From assembly GCA_035504215.1 (NCBI GenBank), contig DATJSI010000002.1, forward strand, positions 31,729 to 95,728: DNA of 64,000 bases. The letters run 5' to 3'. Made by a program: the position numbers and the translations under genes. Origin of the DNA: Mycobacteriales bacterium. Lineage in GTDB: Bacteria; Actinomycetota; Actinomycetes; JAFAQI01. How positions within the stretch are numbered: position 1 is the first letter of the stretch; each line of letters opens with the position of its first letter. Shown here piece by piece: positions 16,684 through 24,438 of the stretch. The notes beneath the pieces are model-generated. The model was not told the origin of the DNA, made no database searches, and worked only from the letters and a program-made list of their open reading frames with translations.

Positions 16684-18318
16684 ATGAAAACCTTCGCTGA
16701 ACTCGGCGTGGACGACGATGTCGTCGCCACGCTCGCGGCACGTGACATCACGACGCCGTTCCCGATCCAGGCACTCACCATCCCGCTGGCGCTCAAGGGC
16801 CACGACCTGATCGGTCAGGCCAGGACCGGCACCGGCAAGACCATCGCGTTCGCGCTGCCGCTGCTTCATCTGGTCAAGGCCGGGCAGGCCGACGGCAAGC
16901 CACAGGCGCTGGTGGTCGTCCCGACCCGCGAGCTCGCGATGCAGGTCGCGCGCGACATTGAAATGGCCAGCGGGCAGCGCGGCACCCGGATCCTCGTGAT
17001 CTACGGCGGCCGGGCATACGAACCGCAGATCGACGCCTTGCGCAAGGGCATCGATGTCGTGGTCGGGACACCAGGTCGCCTGCTCGACCTTGCCAAGCAA
17101 CGCGCGCTGGACCTGTCCGGCGTACGGATCCTTGTGCTCGACGAGGCCGACGAGATGCTGGACCTCGGCTTCCTGCCGGATGTCGAGCGGATCGTCGCCC
17201 AGGTCAGCCAGATCCGCCAGACGATGCTGTTCTCCGCGACGATGCCCGGGCCGGTCGTCGCCCTCGCCCGGCGCTATCTGCGCCACCCCACCCACGTGCG
17301 CGCCGAGTCGCCGAACGAGAGCCAGACCGTCCCGACCACCAGCCAGTTCGTCTTCCGGGCACATCACCTGGACAAGCCGGAGGTGTTGGCGCGGGTCATG
17401 CAAGCCGAGGGCCGCGGGCTCGCGATGGTCTTCACCCGGACCAAGCGGTCGGCCGACCGGATCGCCGAGGACCTCTCGGAGCGCGGGTTCGCCGCGGCCG
17501 CTGTCCACGGTGACCTCGGCCAGGGCGCACGCGAGCGGGCGCTGCGGGCCTTCCGGAGCGGCAAGGTCGACATCCTGGTCGCCACCGACGTCGCCGCCCG
17601 CGGTATCGACGTCGCCGGAGTCACACACGTCATCAACTACGAGTGCCCCGACGACGAGAAGGCCTACCTGCATCGGATCGGCCGCACCGGTCGCGCGGGC
17701 GAGGTCGGCAGCGCGATCACCTTCGTCGACTGGTCGGACACCTATCGCTGGGGGATGATCAACACCGCCCTCGACCTGCCGTTCCCCGAGCCCGAAGAGA
17801 CCTACTCGACCTCCGACGTGCTCTACGAGGAGCTCGACATCCCGCGAGAGGCGACCGGCCGACTGCCCAAGGCGCAGCGGACCCGGGAAGGCCTCGAAGC
17901 CGAGCAGCTCGAGGACATCGGCGAGACCGGGCACCGTCCAGGCTCTCGGTCAAAGCCGGGCACGAGCGGCGGACGCTCGCGCCGCGCGGGTCGGCCCGAG
18001 GGCCGACCGGGCCGCACTGCGCGCTCCGGGGACCGCCCCGGGGACACCGCGACCGCGGGCCGGCCACGGCGGTCGGCAAGCGTCGACGCGAGTCCGGCCC
18101 GCACGGGGTCGGACGGCGAGACCAGCCGGGCCCCACGGCAGCGCCGGCGCACTCGCGGCGGCGTACCGGTGACCGACGCCGTCGGCGGCGAGGCAGCGGC
18201 CACGAGCACCGCGACGGACGGTCAAGGCGCCCGACGGCGACGCCGGCGGCGCTCACGTTCCCGCGGTGCCGGCGCGACGAGCGCCAGCCCGGCCGGGGAG
18301 CCAACAAGCCGCACGTAA
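16684..18318 (+). CDS. DEAD-box ATP-dependent RNA helicase (RhlE/DeaD type)
   Basis: A 544-residue helicase. Q motif PFPIQ is at 25-29, Walker A ARTGTGKT at about 46-53, the DEAD box in VLDEADEMLDLGF, SAT in FSATMPGP, and motif VI HRIGRTGRAG. The last ~130 residues are a basic, R/G/S-rich, disordered tail of the kind that binds RNA. It likely unwinds RNA in ribosome assembly or decay, often under cold stress. The ATG follows GGAGTCCTTGC. The mycobacterial neighbour in this position is RhlE (Rv3211). The leader suggests control at translation. Confidence 0.94.
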   Translation: MKTFAELGVDDDVVATLAARDITTPFPIQALTIPLALKGHDLIGQARTGTGKTIAFALPLLHLVKAGQADGKPQALVVVPTRELAMQVARDIEMASGQRGTRILVIYGGRAYEPQIDALRKGIDVVVGTPGRLLDLAKQRALDLSGVRILVLDEADEMLDLGFLPDVERIVAQVSQIRQTMLFSATMPGPVVALARRYLRHPTHVRAESPNESQTVPTTSQFVFRAHHLDKPEVLARVMQAEGRGLAMVFTRTKRSADRIAEDLSERGFAAAAVHGDLGQGARERALRAFRSGKVDILVATDVAARGIDVAGVTHVINYECPDDEKAYLHRIGRTGRAGEVGSAITFVDWSDTYRWGMINTALDLPFPEPEETYSTSDVLYEELDIPREATGRLPKAQRTREGLEAEQLEDIGETGHRPGSRSKPGTSGGRSRRAGRPEGRPGRTARSGDRPGDTATAGRPRRSASVDASPARTGSDGETSRAPRQRRRTRGGVPVTDAVGGEAAATSTATDGQGARRRRRRRSRSRGAGATSASPAGEPTSRT

Positions 18319-18385
18319 CAGGATCAAGCGAGCACCTCGGTCGGCCGATGGGAGTAGGTACGGACGACCGAGGAGGGACCCGACC

Positions 18386-18829
18386 GTGGTGATGCGAACG
18401 GTGGGAAACCGGCACTCCGCAGAGGACGTCGAGGACCTCGCCACGTGGGTCCGCGGCCTCGAGGACTGCCCGGCAGTGACCCAGACCGCGTTCGCCGCCT
18501 GCCGCAATCCGGTGCATGGTGACGAGCCCGCCAGCTGGTTCTACGTCGAGGCCGACGCCGAAGCCGGCGTCGCCCGGCTGCGCTGCCTGGCCGGCGCCCA
18601 CGCCAACGACGTCCTGGACTCCGGCGAGCACTGGACCTATCCCGGCGTGTGGTCCTGCCGGTCGTGCGGACAGTCGATCGCCGAGGTGGTGTACGGGATC
18701 CACGACGAAGAGGGCACGGCCACCTGGATGGTGCTGACCGTCCGCTGTGTCGACTGCGGTGACGTCGAAGGGCTCACCGACATCGTGCTGCCGAGCGTCG
18801 CACTGGACGACCTGCTCGCCGCTCTCTGA
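18386..18829 (+). CDS. Conserved hypothetical protein with CxxC pair
   Basis: A 147-residue soluble protein from the GTG at 18,386, set by AGGAGGG 8-9 nt upstream; GTG 18,389 and ATG 18,392 are alternatives. It contains VWSCRSCGQSI and VRCVDCGDVEG, two CxxC knuckles that would make a zinc ribbon. An FYVEADAEAGVARLRCLAG strand region precedes them. I do not know a function. It sits between the helicase and the convergent small zinc-ribbon gene. Confidence 0.75.
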   Translation: MVMRTVGNRHSAEDVEDLATWVRGLEDCPAVTQTAFAACRNPVHGDEPASWFYVEADAEAGVARLRCLAGAHANDVLDSGEHWTYPGVWSCRSCGQSIAEVVYGIHDEEGTATWMVLTVRCVDCGDVEGLTDIVLPSVALDDLLAAL

Positions 18830-18844
18830 GCCGGCCCGCCGGCG

Positions 18845-19201
18845 CTACACCTGCAGGGTCAGGCGCACCCAGCTCATCCGCCCGCAGGCGGGACAGCGCA
18901 GGTAGGTCGGGTAGGCGTGCTTGAACACGCTGAACTGGCGCACCGCGTCACCGTGGCCGACCCGGAAGCCGAAGTGCAATGACGGGATCGCGCTACGCAA
19001 CGCCTGGTTGAGCCCCAGCACGGTTCGCGACTCGCAACCGCTGCACTCGACCAGCACCGAGCCGACGGCCGGTGTCGCTGCCTCCGAGGAAGAGGAGAAC
19101 AGCGCGCGCTTGCCCTGCGCGTCCGGCAGGAACTCGGCGCTGACCCGGACCGAGCGCTCGGTGCGGGGACGGAGTCGGTCGAAGCCGGGGTTGGTGCTCA
19201 T
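18845..19201 (-). CDS. Small zinc-ribbon-like hypothetical protein
   Basis: A 118-residue protein with CSGC near residue 54 and CPAC near residue 103, a split CxxC pair likely to bind zinc. The sequence between them (LNQALRSAIPSLHFGF) and the C-terminus RMSWVRLTLQV show no known domain. It ends 15 bp from the convergent hypothetical gene and starts 10 bp after the ParA stop, so it is in the ParA operon. Function unknown. Confidence 0.7.
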   Translation of the reverse strand: MSTNPGFDRLRPRTERSVRVSAEFLPDAQGKRALFSSSSEAATPAVGSVLVECSGCESRTVLGLNQALRSAIPSLHFGFRVGHGDAVRQFSVFKHAYPTYLRCPACGRMSWVRLTLQV

Positions 19202-19211
19202 CGTCGCTCGC

Positions 19212-20060
19212 TCACGCCCGGTCCCGGGCCGGCTCGGTCAGGTCGATCTGGCGATGGCCGGCATGCGCGGCCAGGAAGGCAACCGCCTCGGGGTCGTCCG
19301 GTGCCCCGACCAACCGGCCGGCCAGCAGCCGGTAGGCGACCGCCCCCGGGGTACGGCGAGCCGTGCGCATGATCGAGTGACCGATCGCGGGCGCCTCGGC
19401 GAAGCGGATAGAACGGGGAATCGGCGGGTCCAGCACATCGAGCCCGTACCGCAGCGCCACGTCGGCGAGAACCGCGCGCGTGTGATTGGTACGCCCGTCG
19501 TACAGCGTCGGCAGTACGCCGAGAACGTGCAGCTGCGGGTTGGTCAGGCGCTGCACGTCGTGCACGGTGTCGAGCAGCTGGCCGACACCACGGTGCGACA
19601 GGGTCTCGCACTGCAGCGGCACGATGACGTCATCGGCCGCGGTCAGCGCGTTGAGGGTCAGGACCCCGAGGGTGGGTCCGCAGTCGATGAGGATCACGTC
19701 GTAGCGGTCGCGCACCTCGTCGAGCGCGTGCCGCAGCACGTACTCCCTGCCGGTCTTGGTCAGCAGCATCGCCTCGCACCCGGCCAGCTCGATCGTCGCG
19801 GGCAGCAGGTCGGGGCCTTCGGCCGTCGAGACGACGACCATCCGGGCAGACACCCGGCCGAGCAGTACGTCGTGGATCGACAGGTCGAGGGAGTCCGGGT
19901 CGAGCCCGAGGGAGAAGGTCAGGCAGGCCTGCGGGTCGAGGTCGACGACCAGCACCCGCTTGCCGAGCTCGCTCAGGGCGGACGCGAGCGAAGCCACCGT
20001 GGTCGTCTTCGCGACGCCACCCTTCTGGTTGGCGACGGCGTACGTGCGGGCGATCGTCAC
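19212..20060 (-). CDS. ParA/Soj-family ATPase
   Basis: A 282-residue MinD/ParA ATPase. Deviant Walker A KGGVAKTTT is at residues 13-21, with the signature lysine; the Walker A' aspartate is in VLVVDLDPQ, and ILIDCGPTLG is Walker B. Orphan ParA proteins position cellular cargo by DNA-bound gradients. No parB or parS-like element is nearby, and the matching mycobacterial gene (Rv3213c) is also an orphan. The GTG start has AGGA 6 nt upstream. Confidence 0.9.
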   Translation of the reverse strand: MTIARTYAVANQKGGVAKTTTVASLASALSELGKRVLVVDLDPQACLTFSLGLDPDSLDLSIHDVLLGRVSARMVVVSTAEGPDLLPATIELAGCEAMLLTKTGREYVLRHALDEVRDRYDVILIDCGPTLGVLTLNALTAADDVIVPLQCETLSHRGVGQLLDTVHDVQRLTNPQLHVLGVLPTLYDGRTNHTRAVLADVALRYGLDVLDPPIPRSIRFAEAPAIGHSIMRTARRTPGAVAYRLLAGRLVGAPDDPEAVAFLAAHAGHRQIDLTEPARDRA

Positions 20061-20158
20061 AACAGTCCTGCCCGTCTCCGGTGCCTGCCCGAGCGCTTTC
20101 AGGCTAGTGCCGCCGAGTCTCGGGTGACCACCGTCCGAGCAGAGATCACCCGCCGGGC

Positions 20159-20164
20159 TACCCT
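20159..20164 (+). promoter_or_regulatory. -10 box TACCCT, leaderless promoter of the short coupled ORF
   Basis: TACCCT is 7 nt before the GTG at 20,172, not before the hydrolase ATG at 20,198. The first start codon on this mRNA would therefore be that of the nine-codon ORF. Confidence 0.45.
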
Positions 20165-20171
20165 TCCGCCC

Positions 20172-20201
20172 GTGTTCCGCCCGCGCGCCGGCCGCTCATG
20201 A
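20172..20201 (+). CDS. Nine-codon leaderless upstream ORF
   Basis: GTG at 20,172 opens a frame encoding MFRPRAGRS and stops with TGA at 20,199-20,201. The TGA overlaps the hydrolase ATG as ATGA. The product is very basic. It probably serves as a translation lead-in for the hydrolase rather than a functional peptide; three arginines could make it sensitive to charged-tRNA supply, but that is speculative. Too short for gene callers. Confidence 0.4.
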   Translation: MFRPRAGRS

Positions 20202-21079
20202 GCGTTCCGCGTCATCTCGATCTCTCGCCGGAGCTGGCGCCCACCAGGGTGACCGCCGCGTCCGGCGAGCTGGCCGCTCTGGTCGCGACCCCGCCCGACG
20301 GGGTCGTGCGCCGCACGCCGGTGCTGGCGGTGCCCGGCTACACGGGCAGCAAGGAGGACTTCCTGCACCTGCTGCCGCTGCTCGCCCGCAGGGGTCACCC
20401 GACCGTGGCGATCGATCTGCGCGGCCAGCATGAGTCCGGCGGCCCCGAAGACGTCTCGGCGTACTCGATCGACGCGCTCGCCCGGGACATCACGGCGCTG
20501 CTGGCCGCCGAGCCCAGCCACGTCCTCGCGCACTCGTTCGGGGGCCTGGTCTGCCGCGCTGCGGTCATCGGCGGCGCGCCGGCGCGATCACTGACCCTTC
20601 TCGGCTCGGGGCCGGCCGCGCTCGGCGGCACCCGCGGCCAGCTGATCGAGCTCATGCAGCCGCTGCTCGCCGAGGGCGGCGTCGCGGCGGTGTGGGAGGC
20701 CTCGGAAGCGCTATCCGCCTCCGACCCCAACCGCGCCGGCATCTCGGCGGACGTGCGGGCATTCCTGCGCCGACGGTTCCTTGCCTCACCCGACGCGGCG
20801 CTGCTCGGCATGGGCATCGCGGTGACCACCGAGTCGGACCGGGTCGAGGAGCTGCGGGCCACCAACGTGCCGGTTCTCGTCGCGCACGGCGAGGCCGACG
20901 ACGCATGGACCCCGCAGGAACAGACCGAGATGGCGCAACGGCTCGATGCCGAGCACGCGATCCTCAGCGGCGCCGGCCACTCACCGGCCGTCGACACCCC
21001 CAAGGCCATCGCGGACGTGCTGGAAACCTTCTGGGCGCGCCTCGACTCCCGGTCACTCGACGACATCGTCGACGGATGA
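20198..21079 (+). CDS. Alpha/beta-hydrolase
   Basis: A 293-residue alpha/beta-hydrolase. The oxyanion-hole strand is VLAVPGYTGSKEDF, the nucleophile elbow is AHSFGGLV (Ser), the acid is likely in VLVAHGEADDAWTP, and the histidine is in SGAGHSPAVDTP. The family covers esterases, lipases and peroxidases; the substrate cannot be told. The start is coupled to the short upstream ORF. Its last 27 bases overlap the convergent RecB-like gene. It is transcribed away from parA. Confidence 0.88.
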   Translation: MSVPRHLDLSPELAPTRVTAASGELAALVATPPDGVVRRTPVLAVPGYTGSKEDFLHLLPLLARRGHPTVAIDLRGQHESGGPEDVSAYSIDALARDITALLAAEPSHVLAHSFGGLVCRAAVIGGAPARSLTLLGSGPAALGGTRGQLIELMQPLLAEGGVAAVWEASEALSASDPNRAGISADVRAFLRRRFLASPDAALLGMGIAVTTESDRVEELRATNVPVLVAHGEADDAWTPQEQTEMAQRLDAEHAILSGAGHSPAVDTPKAIADVLETFWARLDSRSLDDIVDG

Positions 21080-21925
21080 GCTGATGTCGCTCGCGAGCCC
21101 GGCCCAAGGCTGGAGCCGCTTCGGCGTCGCCGCCTGACCCTCGGGACAGCTGTCGAGAAAGTCGCACCACCCACAGAGCGCTCCCGGCCGGGCAGGAAAC
21201 GCGGCATCCAGCCCGTCGGTTGCAGCCGCGTCGATCGCGGCGGCTGCCTCGGTCGCGATCTCCTCGGCCCGGCCGAGCTGGCGAGCCAGCGTCTGCTCGG
21301 TGTGCTCCCACCGGACGATGTCGCCGGTCGGCAGGTGATGGAGCTCGACGGTGCGACAGGTACGGCGCATGGTGCGCTCGGCTGCCGCGGCGTACAACGC
21401 AAGCGCGAGCGAGCCCCTCGCGTCGTCGGTCGTGAGAATGTGCCGGCCGGTCTTGTAGTCGACGACGACCAGCTCGTCCCCACGGCGATCGAGCCGGTCG
21501 ATCCGTCCGGAGACCGCCACCCGGTCGGTCTTGAAGGCGACCGTGCGTTCGACTCCGAGCGGCTCGGCGTGCGGGTCGACCCCGGCGGTGTAGCGCTCGA
21601 CCATGTCGGCCGCACGCTCCCGCCATTCGTCGGCCTGATCGGCGTCCCGGAATCCCTGCGGCGCCCACCGCTCGCGAAGCAGCGCTGCCGCAGCGGCGGG
21701 AACGCGCTCCCCGACCGGCAGCCCCCACCAGCCGGCAAGCGCCACGTGCACCGCGGCGCCGACGCTGTTGTGCGCCCACGGTCGCCCGGTCGGCGGTGGC
21801 GGCCGGTCGACGTAGCTGAACCGGAACCTGCGCGGGCAGTCCAGCCAGGCAGCGAGCTTGGACGGCGTACAGACGAACAGCCGGCGCGGCAGTTCGAGCT
21901 CGAGCGCGGCCTGCGGCTCCGTCAT
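21053..21925 (-). CDS. RecB-family PD-(D/E)XK exonuclease
   Basis: A 290-residue stand-alone RecB-type nuclease. Core motifs are SGRIDRLDRRGDELVVV and VDYKTGRH, followed by LALALYAAAAERT as the Q/Y-helix equivalent. Cysteines in WLDCPRRFRFSYV and LCGWCDFLDSCPEG form the four-Cys Fe-S set of AddB/Cas4-like enzymes. It probably degrades or trims DNA with an Fe-S-stabilised fold. Homologues in actinomycetes (Rv2119-like) are uncharacterised. It converges with the hydrolase gene. Confidence 0.88.
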   Translation of the reverse strand: MTEPQAALELELPRRLFVCTPSKLAAWLDCPRRFRFSYVDRPPPPTGRPWAHNSVGAAVHVALAGWWGLPVGERVPAAAAALLRERWAPQGFRDADQADEWRERAADMVERYTAGVDPHAEPLGVERTVAFKTDRVAVSGRIDRLDRRGDELVVVDYKTGRHILTTDDARGSLALALYAAAAERTMRRTCRTVELHHLPTGDIVRWEHTEQTLARQLGRAEEIATEAAAAIDAAATDGLDAAFPARPGALCGWCDFLDSCPEGQAATPKRLQPWAGLASDISSSVDDVVE

Positions 21926-21987
21926 GGGGTCAGTCTGCTGGTGGGCACCGACAGGTTTGCACGGCCACCCGCCGGGTGTGGACGGCC

Positions 21988-22605
21988 TCAGGCGCTGCGG
22001 GCGAATGCGATTGCCGAGTCGGCGACGAGCTGGACCGCGATCGCCGACAGCAGCAAGCCCGAGATTCGCGTGATCAGCGACACTCCGCCGTCGCGGATCA
22101 CCCGCAGGATGACGCCGGAGAACCGCAGCGACAGATACAGCACGATGTGGACCGCGAGGATCCCGCAGGTGATGGCAAGCGCATCATCGAACCCGTGTGC
22201 GCGCCGGACGAACACGATGGTGGCGACGATGGCGCCGGGCCCGGCGAGCAACGGCGTACCCAGCGGGACCAGGGCGACGTTGACGTCCGGCACCTCGCTG
22301 TCACGGGTCTGACGTCCGGTGAGCAGCTCGAGGGCGACCAGGATGAGCAGCAGGCCACCTGCACCCTGCAGGGCCGCCACCGAGATATCCAGGTAGCGCA
22401 GGATCTGCTGACCGAACAACGCGAACGCCGCGATCACCGAGATCGCGACGAGCACGGCCTGCCAGGCCTGGCGGTTGCGCACCTTGCGTGAGCGCCCGCT
22501 GGTCAGCGCGAGGAACAGCGGCACCGTACCGATCGGGTCCATGATCACGAGCAAGGTCACGAAGACCTCGGTGAACAGCCGGGTGTGGAACGCGACGTGG
22601 TGCAC
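21988..22605 (-). CDS. MarC-family integral membrane protein
   Basis: With the GTG at 22,605 it is 205 residues with six hydrophobic helices, the UPF0056/MarC layout. The helix containing VIMDPIGTVPLFLALTSG has the DPxGxxP motif of MarC; PLGTPLLAGPGAIVATIV is the matching second-half motif. MarC proteins were once linked to antibiotic resistance, but function is unproven. Upstream codons are open but lie in the DUF6758 gene; the stop of that gene is 11 bp away. Confidence 0.88.
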   Translation of the reverse strand: MHHVAFHTRLFTEVFVTLLVIMDPIGTVPLFLALTSGRSRKVRNRQAWQAVLVAISVIAAFALFGQQILRYLDISVAALQGAGGLLLILVALELLTGRQTRDSEVPDVNVALVPLGTPLLAGPGAIVATIVFVRRAHGFDDALAITCGILAVHIVLYLSLRFSGVILRVIRDGGVSLITRISGLLLSAIAVQLVADSAIAFARSA

Positions 22606-22616
22606 GCCGAGTAATG

Positions 22617-23258
22617 CTAGGGAATCGGGCGCTCCGACAGCCTCGGCGAGAGCGACCCGAACTCCAGGTCGGGGTCGAGTCCATGGTCCCGGACGTCCAC
22701 GAGCTGGAAGCCGTCGTACATCACCATGCCCGCGGCGGCGGGCCACACCACGGCCCACAACCACTGGCCCTTGGCCTCGCCGACGAACGTGGCGCGGTCC
22801 GGACTCGACGGCAAGCTCCACAGCGCGGTCGGGTGCGCGGCGGCGTTGATCTTCGCGTCGGGCGGCCCGAAGCCGAAGCTCTGGCCCGGGTCGGGCTCGG
22901 CGTGTCCCGCGTGTCGCGCACCCAGGCCGACCCCCGGTTCCTCGGCGACGAACATCAGCTCGGCGGCGCCCCCGATCGGGCTCGGGCCGGTAAGGCACAT
23001 CACGGTGGCGCGCGCACCGGTGCGGTCATCGCCCGCGTAGGCGATCCCGCTGCAGACCCAGCCGCGCAGCAGCGGCTGCGGAAGCCAGACCGGGACGACG
23101 GCCTGCCCCACGACGTGCGCGATCGCATCGGTCCCGATGTGGGTGAGGACCTTGTACGGGTGCACGGAGCCGTGGCGAGGGCATTCCCAGGCACTCGACC
23201 ACAGCCCCGGTGGACGCAGCTCGTTGCCGCACCGAGGGCACGCCGGGTCCTGATGCAC
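22617..23258 (-). CDS. DUF6758-type conserved protein with N-terminal zinc ribbon
   Basis: The start is most likely GTG at 23,258 (GGGAGC 4-5 nt upstream), giving 212-213 residues beginning MHQDPACPRCGNELR. CPRC and WECPRHG make a zinc-ribbon. The rest has GWVCSGIAYAGDDRTGARATVMCLTG and a C-terminal GMVMYDGFQLVDVRDHGLDP. It matches actinobacterial proteins annotated DUF6758 (older: phosphotransacetylase-like), whose function is unknown. It is followed by marC on the same strand. Confidence 0.75.
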   Translation of the reverse strand: MHQDPACPRCGNELRPPGLWSSAWECPRHGSVHPYKVLTHIGTDAIAHVVGQAVVPVWLPQPLLRGWVCSGIAYAGDDRTGARATVMCLTGPSPIGGAAELMFVAEEPGVGLGARHAGHAEPDPGQSFGFGPPDAKINAAAHPTALWSLPSSPDRATFVGEAKGQWLWAVVWPAAAGMVMYDGFQLVDVRDHGLDPDLEFGSLSPRLSERPIP

Positions 23259-23446
23259 TACGGCTCCCGCTCGGACCCGGTCCGGCGGCGGCCGTAAGGC
23301 GGCCGACACGGGCCGATCTCGGACCAGCCCTCGAGTGGCAGCACTACCCAACGCTGAGCCGCGGCGCGGCTCGCGTCAATAGGCCAGCGGCGTCACATCC
23401 CGCCGCGGTCGGTCATCCGTACGACCCGGGCAGCCGCGGGCCTACG

Positions 23447-23452
23447 TAGGCT
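23447..23452 (+). promoter_or_regulatory. -10 box TAGGCT, leaderless promoter of the Nudix gene
   Basis: TAGGCT lies 7 nt before the ATG at 23,460. The rest of the 201-bp divergent gap (23,259-23,459) holds GC-rich short inverted repeats but no other clear signal. Confidence 0.5.
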
Positions 23453-23459
23453 GCCGCGA

Positions 23460-23870
23460 ATGGAGGGTGCCAACGTCATCGACCCGCAGACCGGAAGGAT
23501 CGTGTGCGCCGGCGCGGTGGTCACGGACCCGGACGGCCGAATCCTGATGATCCGCCGTGGCGTCGAGCCCGCGCTCGGCACCTGGTCGCTCCCTGGAGGG
23601 CGGGTCGACCCGGGCGAGGCGTACGACGCGGCCGCCGCCCGCGAGGTCCGCGAGGAGACCGGCCTGGTGGTCGAGATCGGCGAGCTACTGGCCACTGTCG
23701 AGGTCGCGACCAGCTACCTGGTGCACGACTACGCGGCGACGGCGGTAGGGGGCGAACTGCTCGCCGGTGACGACGCCAGTGACGCGCGCTGGTGTACGCC
23801 CGACGAGATCGAGACCATGACGCTCTCCCCCGGGCTGCTCGTCGAGCTACACCGGATGCGAGTCCTCTGA
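23460..23870 (+). CDS. Nudix hydrolase
   Basis: A 136-residue single-domain Nudix protein. The Nudix box runs from GGRVDPGEAYDAAA into REVREETGL, with all metal-binding glutamates present. WSLPGG precedes it. Substrates of such short enzymes (8-oxo-dGTP, ADP-ribose, nucleotide sugars) cannot be told from sequence. The ATG is placed by the leaderless -10 box. Its last 24 bases overlap the convergent mscL gene. Confidence 0.9.
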   Translation: MEGANVIDPQTGRIVCAGAVVTDPDGRILMIRRGVEPALGTWSLPGGRVDPGEAYDAAAAREVREETGLVVEIGELLATVEVATSYLVHDYAATAVGGELLAGDDASDARWCTPDEIETMTLSPGLLVELHRMRVL

Positions 23871-24350
23871 GCCGGCCGGCGCCGGTGGAAGGACGACGGT
23901 GCAGAAGGCGCACCTGGTCGCGTCGTACGGAATCGAGCTGCGGCACTCGGGGCAGATCTTCGTCTCGCTCTCCGTGCCGGTCGAGGACTTGAACCGGGTC
24001 AGCAGATGAGTCATCGGCCGCACGACGAAGTAGTAGACGACAATGCCGATCAACACGAATGACACCATCGAGTTGAGGAAGTCGCCGTAGAGGAACTTCG
24101 ACCCACCTACCTGCCAGTAGCGGGTCGAGAAGTCGCTGGCATGACCGAGCGGGATCCCGACCAATGGGGTGATGAAGTCGTTGACCAACGACTTCACGAT
24201 CGCGGTGAACGCCGTACCGATCACGATGCCGACCGCGAGATCGACGACGTTGCCGCGCAGGATGAAGCTGCGGAATCCGGTCAGGTCCAGCCGCCGGGTG
24301 CTGCTCCGCACGAGATGCTCGATCCGCTCGAGGGGGTCGTGGTCGCTCAT
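23847..24350 (-). CDS. mscL: Large-conductance mechanosensitive channel MscL with zinc-ribbon tail
   Basis: A 167-residue MscL. TM1 is VVDLAVGIVIGTAFTAIVKS, with the conserved MscL signature; TM2 is SMVSFVLIGIVVYYFVV. The channel opens under membrane tension to release solutes during hypo-osmotic shock. After TM2 the usual short helix is followed by CPECRSS and CAFCTVV, a zinc ribbon that is not part of E. coli MscL. ATG at 24,350 has AGGGGGC 4 nt upstream; the longer open frame lacks such a site. Confidence 0.9.
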   Translation of the reverse strand: MSDHDPLERIEHLVRSSTRRLDLTGFRSFILRGNVVDLAVGIVIGTAFTAIVKSLVNDFITPLVGIPLGHASDFSTRYWQVGGSKFLYGDFLNSMVSFVLIGIVVYYFVVRPMTHLLTRFKSSTGTESETKICPECRSSIPYDATRCAFCTVVLPPAPAGSEDSHPV

Positions 24351-24438
24351 GCCCCCTGAGTACCGCTGATCGTCCCCGGCACCACCGCTTTGCCCGCGAC
24401 ACGCCGAGAAACCGGCCGCACCACGAGGATCCGGTGAC

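Noticed and set aside
16559..16700. Possible leader peptide in front of the DEAD-box helicase
   Set aside because: The frame has no convincing start with a ribosome site after the predicted transcription start, so the structured-RNA reading was preferred.
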